This document shows, in pieces, positions 43,843-52,379 of a DNA stretch of 64,000 nucleotides. This DNA comes from Candidatus Blautia faecipullorum (lineage in GTDB: Bacteria; Bacillota; Clostridia; Lachnospirales; Lachnospiraceae), in assembly GCA_019115125.1 (NCBI GenBank), contig DXEG01000005.1, positions 55,517 to 119,516 of the forward strand, written 5' to 3'. Numbering within the stretch: position 1 is the first letter of the stretch; each line of letters starts with the position of its first letter. The notes beneath the pieces are model-generated. The model saw nothing but the letters and a program-made list of their open reading frames with translations, was not told the origin of the DNA and searched no databases. A program made the position numbers and the translations under genes.

Positions 43843-44808
43843 TTACCGGACGTAAATACCGTCCTCTCCCACAAAAGCGTCACCGGGGCAGCTCTCCCGC
43901 CATATCCCGATCCCGCCCTGAGTAAAGAAATCATATTTTTCTTCCATCAGATGAAGGAGCATTGATTTTGACATTCCAAAATGGATCCGGCGTTCCTCCC
44001 CCGCCCGTTTTTCCTCCGTAAAGCAGGGTACCGCCACGGAAAGCTCCGCGTTCTGACCTTCCATACGGGTTCCTGCCCCGCATTCCAGAAAGGCTTCGCA
44101 TATATGCCTGTAATAGGCTCTGCAAAAACGTTTATGATCGAATCCTACAGCTTCTCCCTTTTCTGTTGCCGGCATCCGCACAACTCCGCAGAGATAGCCA
44201 TGATCGTAATAGGTCATGCAGACCGCCGCCGGATCCGGCTTCTGCCCGTTGATCGACGCGATGGCCGCCACCTGCTGGCTTCCCTTTTTCAGCGCCTGCT
44301 CTCTCCGGTTGCTTCCTCCCTTGGCCTCCCAGACACTCCAGGTATTGCTCGAAGCCCGGTATCCGATCATGTCAGGCCGCCATTCTCCGTCAAAAAAGTC
44401 GATAAAACCGTCCCCGTTGATTTTTTCAATAAGGTTCAGATGAGTGAGGCAGTCAATTCCATAAAGTCTCCTGCTGATCAGCTTTGTAAAAAACATTCCC
44501 AGGTAATATGACATAACGCTCTTCTCCGAGGAATCCAGATAAGCGATCTTTCTGGATTTTTTCAGCCTGTCTCCCTCTGTATCGAGAGCCGTCTCCACCA
44601 GGAAAATTTTGTACAGAAGCTCTGTCCTTCTTTTGGAAAAATAAGCGGGAGTCAGTCTCTGCAGAGGCATTCCGCAGGTAATCACAGCATGGAGCAGCTC
44701 CCGGTTGGTAAATTCCAGTTCTATCGTCTTGTCCAGAGGCGCGCCGCTTCCCTGGTTATCCTCCAGCTCCAAGGACATCGTATATTTCTTATCTTCCGTT
44801 AAAATCAT
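43843..44808 (-). CDS. Putative PD-(D/E)XK nuclease-fold protein
   Basis: 321 residues, unknown family. Residues 144-165 read RPDMIGYRASSNTWSVWEAK plus GG: a Pro-Asp (145-146), a strand of about 14 residues, then Glu161-x-Lys163, which is the core of the PD-(D/E)XK nuclease/restriction endonuclease fold, followed by a helix (REQALKKGSQQV). The N-terminal 120 residues are helical. No partner methylase or helicase gene is nearby. A defence or DNA-repair role is possible but not shown; the motif could also be chance. Confidence 0.6.
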   Translation of the reverse strand: MILTEDKKYTMSLELEDNQGSGAPLDKTIELEFTNRELLHAVITCGMPLQRLTPAYFSKRRTELLYKIFLVETALDTEGDRLKKSRKIAYLDSSEKSVMSYYLGMFFTKLISRRLYGIDCLTHLNLIEKINGDGFIDFFDGEWRPDMIGYRASSNTWSVWEAKGGSNRREQALKKGSQQVAAIASINGQKPDPAAVCMTYYDHGYLCGVVRMPATEKGEAVGFDHKRFCRAYYRHICEAFLECGAGTRMEGQNAELSVAVPCFTEEKRAGEERRIHFGMSKSMLLHLMEEKYDFFTQGGIGIWRESCPGDAFVGEDGIYVR

Positions 44809-44933
44809 ATTTTATCCCCTTAATCCGCACATATATTCCATCACAGGCAGCCAGAATTTTCTGCCGCCAGCCTTATTATAACATTCTTTTTCCGCGGTCC
44901 GCAATTACAAAAACTTTCTGTGAACAGTAACAA

Positions 44934-44990
44934 AAACCCTTCTCACCGGAACTCCAGTGAAAAACACTGTATTCCGGAAGAAGGGTTTCT
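44934..44990 (-). terminator. Terminator of the FN3 protein gene
   Basis: AAACCCTTCT pairs with AGAAGGGTTT, and CCGGAA and CAGTG pair with TTCCGG and CACTG inside it, forming a long stem with small bulges; on the minus strand it ends in TTTTTG. It lies 12 bp after the stop at 45003. Confidence 0.75.
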
Positions 44991-45002
44991 CCACATCTTC
45001 TG

Positions 45003-46385
45003 TTACTTCATATAGGCATTCAGCCAGCTATATACCTTTGCCTGTCTTGTTCTGTACGCGCCGACCTGATTGCCGGTGTCGGTTTTCAGGGCGTTGTAAA
45101 TATTAAGCAGGGTCACAGGTTTTTTCGTTTTATTAAGGATCCTGGTGACTGCCCCGTAGCCGCCCTGGTGACGTATGTTAATAAACATTCCCACGGACTT
45201 CGGTTCCGTAATGCCAAGATTCCGGATCTCCTGTTCGTATTCCCGGATCTGCTCGTACATCAGCTCGTCCTGGCAGGCGATACCAGCGTCGCTCCTGAGA
45301 ATAACCTTGATGCGGTAGATCTTCCAGTCGTCTGTTGTCCTTGGCCGTCCCGTTGTCTTATAGGTAGAAGACATTGTAAGTTTATAGGTGGACCAGTTTT
45401 TATTGACGACATCATTCCAGAGAAGATTTGCGGGAAGGCTGCCGTATTTACCGTCATACCTCGCCCAGATGGCGGGGAATTTAGTGTGGATCAGCTTCAA
45501 AAGACGCTGCGCCTCCGTAGCGTACCACTGTCCGGCGCCGATGGTGATAGCGTGCTCCGCGCTGCTGTTTGTGTAGGCGGCTGTAAAATCGTCATATACC
45601 TGGTTCCCGTAAACCTGCCCGCCTGTCTCCACAGCGTAAAGAATCTTCTTCATAACCTCCATCTGGCTGTTGTTAAACTTAGCGTATGTACCGGAGGAAG
45701 AGCCACCCGACGGAGTAGTTACCAGCCGGCTGCTGCTCATAGGCGCCAGATAATTCACGCTGCCGCCTCTCTTATATGCTCTTACACAGTAAACATATTT
45801 TGTATTGCCGGAAGCCTTCGTGTCCGCGTAGGAAGTCTTGGTACGGTCCAGCACAGTCAGGTACTTCCATTTTTCCCCGGCCGCTCTTCTGTAAATATAA
45901 TAGCCGTCGCACCTGGTGATCCTGGTCCAGGATACGTTTACCCGGTTCGCGGATACCGCCTTGGCTGTCACGGTAGTTTTGAAAGGACGGGTAGCGCCGG
46001 TGACCGGTGTAAAAATACTGTAGACGTTCTTTCCGTTTTCTTTCCGGTAGGCCCGTACCCCATACTGATAAGGCTTCCCGGCGGTAAGATTGCGGTCGAT
46101 ATAGTAGCTGGTGTTTTTATTCACCACTCTCAGTCTTTTCCAGGGCTGCTTCACAGACTCTCTCCGGTAGATGACATAGCCCTGAGCCATGGAAGACCTG
46201 GTCCAGCGGATTCTGAGGGCAACATTACTGGACGCCTGTACAGACGCGACAATCCTGGTGTTTCGTATAGACGCCGCGCTTACCGGAACCTCCGTGCAGA
46301 ACAAGGCCGTAACCATGATCATAAAAGCCAGCGCCAGCGAAAGGCCTCGTTTACAGATATTGCTTTTTTTCATCTCTCCATTCAA
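45003..46385 (-). CDS. Secreted protein with two FN3 domains and a lysozyme-like C-terminal domain
   Basis: 460 residues. Signal peptide (about 5-38: basic start, ALAFMIMVTALF, cleavage near VSAAS). Two fibronectin type III repeats (about 42-133 and 135-225), each with a YxIYRR motif, then a Ser/Gly linker. The C-domain (about 238-460) has AVETGGQVYG with Glu253, HAITIGAGQWYATEAQRLL and SVGMFINIRHQGGYGAVTRI, a layout like lysozyme-superfamily hydrolases. Cell-wall cleavage is inferred. TTG at 46385 (AAGGAAGGA upstream) or ATG at 46373 could be the start. Confidence 0.7.
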   Translation of the reverse strand: MNGEMKKSNICKRGLSLALAFMIMVTALFCTEVPVSAASIRNTRIVASVQASSNVALRIRWTRSSMAQGYVIYRRESVKQPWKRLRVVNKNTSYYIDRNLTAGKPYQYGVRAYRKENGKNVYSIFTPVTGATRPFKTTVTAKAVSANRVNVSWTRITRCDGYYIYRRAAGEKWKYLTVLDRTKTSYADTKASGNTKYVYCVRAYKRGGSVNYLAPMSSSRLVTTPSGGSSSGTYAKFNNSQMEVMKKILYAVETGGQVYGNQVYDDFTAAYTNSSAEHAITIGAGQWYATEAQRLLKLIHTKFPAIWARYDGKYGSLPANLLWNDVVNKNWSTYKLTMSSTYKTTGRPRTTDDWKIYRIKVILRSDAGIACQDELMYEQIREYEQEIRNLGITEPKSVGMFINIRHQGGYGAVTRILNKTKKPVTLLNIYNALKTDTGNQVGAYRTRQAKVYSWLNAYMK

Positions 46386-46520
46386 TCCTTCCTTTCCTTT
46401 TTCCTGAAGCTCTCCCTATATTTTAAAGAATAATTGAATGGAAATCAAGCTTTTTTTACGATTTATTATAAAATTATTACATTTATGTTACTTTCGGATT
46501 CGTATTCCAACAGCAGAGTT

Positions 46521-47390
46521 CTATCTCGCGTCCCCCACAAAGAACAGCGCCATAGTTCCCGGACCTGAATGAGCGCCGATCACAGCTCCCACATGATTGA
46601 TAATTTCTGTTTTTATCTGATATTTTTCTTTTATCCTGGAAGCAAGAAACTCCGCCTCCTCTCTGCAGTCCCCATGGCTGATAAAAATCGTATCGCAGGA
46701 AGAACTGTAGCTGCCGATCTTCTTGTCCATCAGAGAAACCAGCTCCAGAAGTGATTTCTTTCTTCCGCGGACTTTTCCTATGGGGATCAGCTTACCCTCA
46801 TCATCTACGTGGAGAACCGGTTTGATGTTCAGCATACCTCCAAGCACCGCCGTGGTCTTTGAAACACGTCCGCCTCTGTACAGATGATCCAGATCGTCCA
46901 CAGTAAAAAGATGTACAATATTCTTCCTGTGCTCTTCACACCAGCGGGCGACGGTCTCCATATCCTCTCCGGCTTCCTTCTTTTTCTGCGCAAGATATAC
47001 CAGAAGCCCCTGCCCCAGAGACGCCGCCAGGGAATCCACAACAATAATGGAGCGTTCAGGATATTCCTCCAGCAGCTCCTCCGCGGCGATCCGGCAGCTG
47101 TTGAAGGTTCCGCTGAGGCCTGAGGAAAAAGCGATATGAAGAATATCTTTTCCGTCTCTGAGGTATGGCTCAAAAAGCTCTCTCGCCTCGCTGGGATTCA
47201 CCTGCGCGGTTGTGGGGAGAGAACCGCCTCTCATTTTGGCGTAAAATTCATCCACCGGCATGAAATTCTCATGGGAATAATGCTTCCCGTCCATGGTATA
47301 GCTCAGATAAGTACAGCCCACCCCATGCTCAAGATAATAGCTGTCCGGAAGATCCGCATTGTTATCCGTCGTAATCACATAATCTCTCAT
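46521..47390 (-). CDS. DegV family fatty-acid-binding protein
   Basis: 289 residues. DegV/FakB fold: VITTDNNADLP at the start, TTAQVNPSEARELF (about 60-73), IAFSSGLSGTFNSC (about 87-100), DSLAASLGQGLLV (about 118-130) and GAHSGPGTMALFF at the end. Family members hold a fatty acid for phosphorylation by FakA; the fakA partner is not in the window, so the route is not proven here. Monocistronic. Confidence 0.9.
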   Translation of the reverse strand: MRDYVITTDNNADLPDSYYLEHGVGCTYLSYTMDGKHYSHENFMPVDEFYAKMRGGSLPTTAQVNPSEARELFEPYLRDGKDILHIAFSSGLSGTFNSCRIAAEELLEEYPERSIIVVDSLAASLGQGLLVYLAQKKKEAGEDMETVARWCEEHRKNIVHLFTVDDLDHLYRGGRVSKTTAVLGGMLNIKPVLHVDDEGKLIPIGKVRGRKKSLLELVSLMDKKIGSYSSSCDTIFISHGDCREEAEFLASRIKEKYQIKTEIINHVGAVIGAHSGPGTMALFFVGDAR

Positions 47391-47462
47391 AAATAATCCT
47401 TCCCGGCCTGTTCTTTCTTAGTTCTCTGTCCTGGCGCGGCCAGAGACTGAAGCCATATTGAA

Positions 47463-47518
47463 TTTACAGCAGCCTTTCCAGGAAACCTCACGGATATACC
47501 GGAGTATTTTCCTATAAT
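47463..47518 (+). repeat. Repeat family B, degenerate copy 4
   Basis: TTTACAGCAG and then GGAGTATTTTCCTATAAT (47501-47518) match the right part of family B; the middle differs. A hairpin TGATG-AGGGAC/GTCCCT-CATCA follows at once (47517-47556). It lies in the 321-bp gap between degV and the Ctp protease, which also holds the stem at 47644-47701. Confidence 0.45.
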
Positions 47519-47643
47519 GATGCAGGGACGTCAGTCTTCCCTGTCCCTGGCGTCATCACATATGCTTATCATATCATCAGAGCTTCCGGGGCGCAAGTTA
47601 ATTATCTCCCCGGCCGCTTGTCAGAAACTTTTTCGTTGCTGTT

Positions 47644-47701
47644 CACTGGCAAGCCTGACACTAGCTGTCAAGCTATGCGCCAGTATGTCGAATTGCCAGT
47701 G
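47644..47701. other. Long stem-loop downstream of the Ctp protease gene
   Basis: CACTGGCAA (47644-47652) pairs with TTGCCAGTG (47693-47701); inside, TGACA pairs with TGTCA in a second stem. It starts about 10 bp after the protease stop. Without a T-run it is a weak terminator candidate and may be another dispersed palindrome. Confidence 0.5.
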
Positions 47702-47711
47702 CAGGGATGTT

Positions 47712-48890
47712 TTACCGCTCACCCACTGCCTTCAGCGCCTCCTGAAGCTGGTTATCCTCTTCATGGGAAATTTCCTCCTTGTTGAGAAGCTCCGTATCCA
47801 GCTTCACCTCCACGTCCGGCTGGATCCCCACTTTGTCAATGGAATTTCCTTTTGGAGTATAATAATTGGATACTGTCAGCTTTACGGCGCTTCCGTCCTG
47901 AAGCTGATGAACCGCCTGAACGACTCCTTTGCCGTAGGTGGCGGTTCCCACGATCGTCCCGATTTCGTAATCCTGAACCGCGCCGGCGAAGATCTCCGCG
48001 GCGCTGGCGCTGCCTTCGTTGACGAGAACTGCCAGCGGCATGTCCAGAGGATTTTCTCCGTCAGAATATTCCTCCTGGCGGTTTCCATATTTATCCTCAG
48101 TATACACAATAAGACCTTCCGGGAGGATATTGTTCAGAACATCACACACAGAAGTCAAAAGTCCTCCCGGATTATTTCTGAGATCGATCACAAGCCGCTG
48201 CATCCCCTGCTCTTCTAAATTCGCAAAAGCCTCCTCATACTGACCGGGCGTAACTCCTGTAAACTGAGAAATCCGTATATATCCGGTTTTGTCATCCAGC
48301 ATTTCCTCAAACACAGAGGGAAGCTCCACATCCTGTACCTTTACAGAAATCTCAAGAGCATCCGTCACATCCTGACGGTGCACCGTCAGCAGAACCTCCC
48401 GGCCCTCTGCATTTTTTATCATTTCCACTACCTGAGAGGTTCCCAGCTCCGTGATATCCGTTCCGTCAATGGCGCTGATGACGTCGTTTTCCTTCAGACC
48501 CGCCAGATCTCCCGGCCCGCCCTCATAGCACTCCACGATTTTCACCCCGCCCTCCGGATTCTCCTGCATCGTCACGCCGATTCCCACATAGGAGCCCTCG
48601 GTGGCAGAGTTTTCCTGCTGGTATTCCTCAGCGGTATAATAGCAGGAATACACATCTCCCAGCCCGTACAAAAGGCCGGTATACAGGCCTTCCGCCAGAC
48701 TGTCCTCATCCTTTTCTCCAAGATATTCCTGATCGATCAGCGCTTCCAGATATTTCAGCTTCCGTACATGATCAGAATCTGAAAGTACGCCCCCGGAAAG
48801 CTTCACGGCGCCAAGGTATGCGCCTGACAGAACCGCCGCGGCGCCGATCGCCCCCGTAATCAGTCCTCTGATATATTCTTTATGCTTCAT
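47712..48890 (-). CDS. Carboxy-terminal processing protease (S41, Ctp)
   Basis: 392 residues. N-terminal membrane anchor (about 8-30), a short helical part, PDZ domain (about 95-175; GIGVTMQENPEG, GPGDLAGLKENDVISAIDG), and the S41 catalytic core with Ser in NEGSASAAEIF (about 297) and Lys in GTATYGKGVVQ (about 322). Cleaves exported proteins from their C-termini. Lies downstream of ftsEX, as CtpB does in B. subtilis, so a role in wall or sporulation signalling fits. Confidence 0.9.
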   Translation of the reverse strand: MKHKEYIRGLITGAIGAAAVLSGAYLGAVKLSGGVLSDSDHVRKLKYLEALIDQEYLGEKDEDSLAEGLYTGLLYGLGDVYSCYYTAEEYQQENSATEGSYVGIGVTMQENPEGGVKIVECYEGGPGDLAGLKENDVISAIDGTDITELGTSQVVEMIKNAEGREVLLTVHRQDVTDALEISVKVQDVELPSVFEEMLDDKTGYIRISQFTGVTPGQYEEAFANLEEQGMQRLVIDLRNNPGGLLTSVCDVLNNILPEGLIVYTEDKYGNRQEEYSDGENPLDMPLAVLVNEGSASAAEIFAGAVQDYEIGTIVGTATYGKGVVQAVHQLQDGSAVKLTVSNYYTPKGNSIDKVGIQPDVEVKLDTELLNKEEISHEEDNQLQEALKAVGER

Positions 48891-48934
48891 AATCTCTCCC
48901 TTTCCACTTTGCGCGCCGGATACAGGCAGTCATA

Positions 48935-48984
48935 ATTCCACATACATCCGGCCGCATCCACAGCGGAGTGTTTATATTATAGGA
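48935..48984 (+). repeat. Repeat family B, left part of interrupted copy 2
   Basis: ATTCCACATACATCCGGC, GCATCCACAGCGGAGTG and TTTATATTATAGGA. It matches 63452-63496 and 23136-23184. Its continuation is found after the insertion, at 49165-49222, and ATTATAGGA (48976-48984) is repeated there. Confidence 0.65.
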
Positions 48985-49164
48985 TTCAGGCGTCAAAAGT
49001 CATTCCACACGTTGTGCTTGCACATAAGTGGGGACATGACTTTATGACGCGCCCCGACATGAGGAAGTAGTGGGGCGGGGACCCCGCGGATTCCGAATGG
49101 CGGGTAGGATTGTGGGAGCACGAAGTGCGGAACAATCCATGAATTAGCTTTTGACACCCTAATC
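48985..49164 (+). mobile_element. MITE-like insertion inside repeat family B
   Basis: About 180 bp with imperfect inverted ends (GGCGTCAAAAG at 48989-48999; CTTTTGACACC at 49148-49158), flanked by a direct repeat ATTATAGGA (48976-48984 and 49165-49173) that reads as a 9-bp target duplication. Inside is a GC-rich hairpin GCCCCG/GGGGCG and a stem GGATTGT/ACAATCC (49106-49138). No ORF of note; it would have to be moved by a transposase in trans. The 452-bp gap 48891-49342 consists mostly of this and family B. Confidence 0.6.
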
Positions 49165-49222
49165 ATTATAGGAAAGTATATATATTACAGTTTAAAGCAA
49201 TTTAGAGTACTTTCCTATAATA
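49165..49222 (+). repeat. Repeat family B, right part of copy 2
   Basis: Perfect 14-bp inverted ends ATTATAGGAAAGTA (49165-49178) and TACTTTCCTATAAT (49209-49222) around 30 bp including ATTACAGTTTAAAGC. Best preserved copy of the right part; a terminator hairpin begins 9 bp later. Confidence 0.7.
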
Positions 49223-49231
49223 TAAAATATA

Positions 49232-49283
49232 TACGGCATGAAGTCTGTTTTTATTAAAACAAAGACTCATGCCGTATTTTTTA
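49232..49283. terminator. Terminator hairpin downstream of ftsX
   Basis: ATACGGCATGAAGTCTGTTT pairs with AAACAAAGACTCATGCCGTAT (one small bulge) over a short loop, with six Ts on the plus strand and an A/T-rich flank on the other. It ends ftsX on the minus strand. Confidence 0.7.
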
Positions 49284-49342
49284 TATTTATCCGCTCTCAG
49301 CCATCTCTTACGCAGAGCGCCGCAGACAGGCCGCGCTGCCTG

Positions 49343-50248
49343 TCAGACTCTCAGATGCTTTCTGGTGGTCCAGAAGCTTCCTACCAGACCGATACCGATT
49401 CCCAGGGCAAGGCCGATGGGAACAAGAACCTGATAAATCTGCGCCACGGGGATGAAATCCACCACACTGGTCAGTACATTAAAACGTGACAGTACATATT
49501 CCACCGCCGTATTGTACAGAAAATACAGCGCCGTCAGCGGAACAGCCGCTCCGATAATTCCCAGAAGCATTCCCTCCAGTACAAAGGGAGCCCGAACAAA
49601 GGCGTCTGTCGCGCCGATATATTTCATAATCCCGATCTCTTCCTTACGGACAGAAATACCTACGGATACCGTATTGCTGATCAGGAAAATGGAAATGATC
49701 AAAAGGATAACGATAATAATAATGGACGCATAGGACACAAACCGGTTAAAGGTTCCCAGCGTATTCGCCGCCTCCTCAGACTGCTCTACCTCCCGTACAT
49801 GATCCAGGCCCTGAATATAAGCAACCAGCTCGCCCTGCATTTCGATCTGATTCATATACACGGCATAATTGGAGGAGTTTACCAGCGGATTATCATCCTT
49901 AAAGCCCTCTGCCGCCTCCGAGCCCTGGAAATACTGATCCTTAAACTCATCCCAGGCCTCATCCGCGGAGGTAAATTCCACCTTTTCCACTTCCGGGCGC
50001 TGGCTGATGAGATTGCCGATCTCGTCAATCTGCTCCTGAGTGGTCCCCTCTTCAAAGAAAACCGTAATAGGTACTTCCTGCTCTACTTTGTGGGCTATAT
50101 TATCTACATTATTCACGATAGAATAAAAAACTCCCACCAGAAAGATACAGGCTGCCATGGTCAGGATCGACGCGATGGAAAACATCCAGTTTCTTTTTAT
50201 ATTTACAATTCCCTGCTTCAGGGTAAACCAAAACGTACTAGGCCTCAT
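49343..50248 (-). CDS. ftsX: Cell division protein FtsX
   Basis: 301 residues. ATG at 50248 with GGGAGG 6 nt upstream, overlapping the ftsE stop by 11 bp. One N-terminal membrane helix (about 20-43), an extracellular domain (about 45-165) that contacts peptidoglycan hydrolases, and three more helices (about 175-205, 220-250, 265-295) typical of FtsX/MacB-type permeases. With FtsE it forms an ABC-like complex that switches on a murein hydrolase rather than transporting. The expected M23 hydrolase gene is not next to it. Confidence 0.94.
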   Translation of the reverse strand: MRPSTFWFTLKQGIVNIKRNWMFSIASILTMAACIFLVGVFYSIVNNVDNIAHKVEQEVPITVFFEEGTTQEQIDEIGNLISQRPEVEKVEFTSADEAWDEFKDQYFQGSEAAEGFKDDNPLVNSSNYAVYMNQIEMQGELVAYIQGLDHVREVEQSEEAANTLGTFNRFVSYASIIIIVILLIISIFLISNTVSVGISVRKEEIGIMKYIGATDAFVRAPFVLEGMLLGIIGAAVPLTALYFLYNTAVEYVLSRFNVLTSVVDFIPVAQIYQVLVPIGLALGIGIGLVGSFWTTRKHLRV

Positions 50249-50921
50249 GATATCCTCCCTCTTTTTCATCGCTGACAATGACGCCTTCATTCATGGTAAC
50301 TACTCTTTTTTTCATGGTATTGACAATGTCTTTATTATGCGTTACCACCAGCACTGTCGTCCCGCGCTCATTGATCTGCTCCAGAAGCTGCATAATCTCC
50401 TCAGATGTCTTGGGATCCAGATTTCCAGTAGGCTCATCTGCCAGCAGAATATCCGGACGGTTTACCAGAGCCCTGGCAAGAGCCACCCTCTGCTGCTCGC
50501 CGCCGGAAAGCTCGTCGGGATATGATTTGTATTTTCCCGCCAGACCGACTTCCTGAAGGACCTCCGGAACACGTTTGCGGATAACCTTGCCCGGTCTTCC
50601 GATCACGCGCTGGGCAAAGGCGACGTTTTCATATACGTTTCTGTCCTTCAGAAGACGGAAGTCCTGAAACACAACTCCCAGCTTTCTTCTGTATTTCGCG
50701 ACGCGGCGGTGCTTCATGGTTTCCAGGCGCTCGCCGCTGACGATCATCTGTCCGCTGCTGCTGTCAAGCTCCTTCATCAGAAGCTTGATCAATGTGGACT
50801 TGCCGGAACCGCTGCTTCCCACCACAAAGACAAACTCTCCCTTATCTACATGTAAGTTTGCATGGTTTACAGCCGGAAGGCCTTTTCCATAAGATTTACT
50901 TACATCAATCAGATCAATCAT
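50238..50921 (-). CDS. ftsE: Cell division ATP-binding protein FtsE
   Basis: 227 residues. ABC ATPase with Walker A GSSGSGKSTL (about 36-45), Q-loop, signature LSGGEQQRVALARAL (about 140-154), Walker B ILLADEPTGNLDP (about 159-171) and switch His in VVTHNKDIV. It powers FtsX-dependent hydrolase activation at the membrane. Confidence 0.96.
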   Translation of the reverse strand: MIDLIDVSKSYGKGLPAVNHANLHVDKGEFVFVVGSSGSGKSTLIKLLMKELDSSSGQMIVSGERLETMKHRRVAKYRRKLGVVFQDFRLLKDRNVYENVAFAQRVIGRPGKVIRKRVPEVLQEVGLAGKYKSYPDELSGGEQQRVALARALVNRPDILLADEPTGNLDPKTSEEIMQLLEQINERGTTVLVVTHNKDIVNTMKKRVVTMNEGVIVSDEKEGGYHEA

Positions 50922-50956
50922 AACGTCCTCCTCTTATATTCAATCTCCCGCCCACA

Positions 50957-50985
50957 GAAAAATGCTGCCAGAGCCTCCGGCAGCA
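50957..50985 (-). terminator. Terminator after the CdaR-like gene
   Basis: On the minus strand TGCTGCC pairs with GGCAGCA over 9 nt (50963-50985), followed by five Ts. It separates the upstream regulator gene from ftsE. Confidence 0.8.
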
Positions 50986-51148
50986 CTCCTATGCATCCTG
51001 CGGCGCATATATATTAACACTTATGTAACAATGTTGTAACATATATTGCGGCAGATTGCAAGCATTTTTCTGCAGTTCACAAAATCTTTATATTCCCGCA
51101 GAGATATTATTTTTTATGAAGCATGTCCGAAAGCATGATTTTTCACCA

Positions 51149-52237
51149 TCAATACTCCAGGGTTTCCATATACTTCATGTATTTTACTACCATTAAAGCG
51201 ATCTTAAAGGTAATCGCGTCCTCAAATACCCTGAGATCCAGCCCTGTGCTCTTCTGGAGCTTATCCAGACGATATACAAGTGTATTTCTGTGGATATAGA
51301 GCTGCCTTGAGGTCTCTGAAACATTCAGACTGTTTTCAAAGAATTTGTCGATGGTGACAAGCGTCTCCTCATCAAAATCATCCGGAGATTTATTTTCAAA
51401 TATCTCTTTGATAAACATCTTGCACAGCGGTATAGGAAGCTGATAGATCAGTCTGCCGATCCCCAGAGAGCTGTAGGCGATCACGTCCTTCTCCCCGAAG
51501 AATATCTTCCCTACGTCCAGCGCCATTCTCGCTTCCTTATAGGAGCGGGAGACCTCTTTCAGTTCATTGACGATGGTTCCGTAGGCGATATGGGTTTCCC
51601 CGTCCTGGCTGTATCCCAACGTATCCAGGATCGCATGGGAGAGCTTCTCCATATCACTGTAATCCTCGCCCTCCTCAAGCTGTTTTACAATGATAATGCT
51701 CCGCTCGTCCACCGCGGTGATAAAATCCTTGGTCTTGCCCCCAAAGAAGCTTTTGACACTCTCGATAATATTGTGGTCCTTTTCCTGCTGCATCTCCATG
51801 ATCATAACGACGCGGCGCACATCCGCGTCTATATGGAGTTTCTTGGCACGGTTGTAAATATCTACCAGAAGCAGATTATCCAGAAGAAGATTCTTGATAA
51901 AGCTGTCCTTGTCAAATCTCTCTTTATACGCAATGATCAGATTCTGGATCTGGAAAGCGGCAAGCTTGCCCACCATATAGGTATCCTCATCATCGCCGTG
52001 AGCTACCAGTATATATTCCAGCTGATAATCGTCGCACACCTTAAAATACTGAAAGCCTTTCACAAGCTGACTGTCTGCCTGGGATTCCACAAATGCCTGA
52101 ACATCACCGGGCTGGATCGAAAAATCGGAAAATGTTGTCGCCAGAACCTTTCCTTCTGTATCAATAATACAGAACTCTGTTCTGGATATCTCTTTTAACC
52201 CTTCCAGGGTATTCTGAAGTACCTGATTTGATATCAT
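51149..52237 (-). CDS. CdaR/PucR-type transcriptional regulator
   Basis: 362 residues. N-terminal sugar-diacid-recognition-like sensory domain (about 5-125; VLQNTLEGLKEISRTEFCIID), a middle GGDEF-like segment (about 140-250) and a C-terminal PucR/CdaR helix-turn-helix (about 300-350; NVSETSRQLYIHRNTLVYRLDKL). Family members sense small organic acids or diacids; the ligand and targets here are unknown. No metabolic gene lies beside it to suggest one. Confidence 0.88.
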   Translation of the reverse strand: MISNQVLQNTLEGLKEISRTEFCIIDTEGKVLATTFSDFSIQPGDVQAFVESQADSQLVKGFQYFKVCDDYQLEYILVAHGDDEDTYMVGKLAAFQIQNLIIAYKERFDKDSFIKNLLLDNLLLVDIYNRAKKLHIDADVRRVVMIMEMQQEKDHNIIESVKSFFGGKTKDFITAVDERSIIIVKQLEEGEDYSDMEKLSHAILDTLGYSQDGETHIAYGTIVNELKEVSRSYKEARMALDVGKIFFGEKDVIAYSSLGIGRLIYQLPIPLCKMFIKEIFENKSPDDFDEETLVTIDKFFENSLNVSETSRQLYIHRNTLVYRLDKLQKSTGLDLRVFEDAITFKIALMVVKYMKYMETLEY

Positions 52238-52379
52238 CTGCTTACATCCCTTCCCATATCTTGTACATTAATCTTCTAAAAATCCCCATAAAAATCTATA
52301 CACAAAAATATTTTAATACAAAATCACCAAAAATAAAAGAGGAAAATAGAACTTTTTTACAAATTTTTGTGTATTTTTC

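Noticed and set aside
47644-47701. Small RNA gene
   Set aside because: A good stem exists but no promoter or T-run can be placed around it; kept only as a stem-loop.
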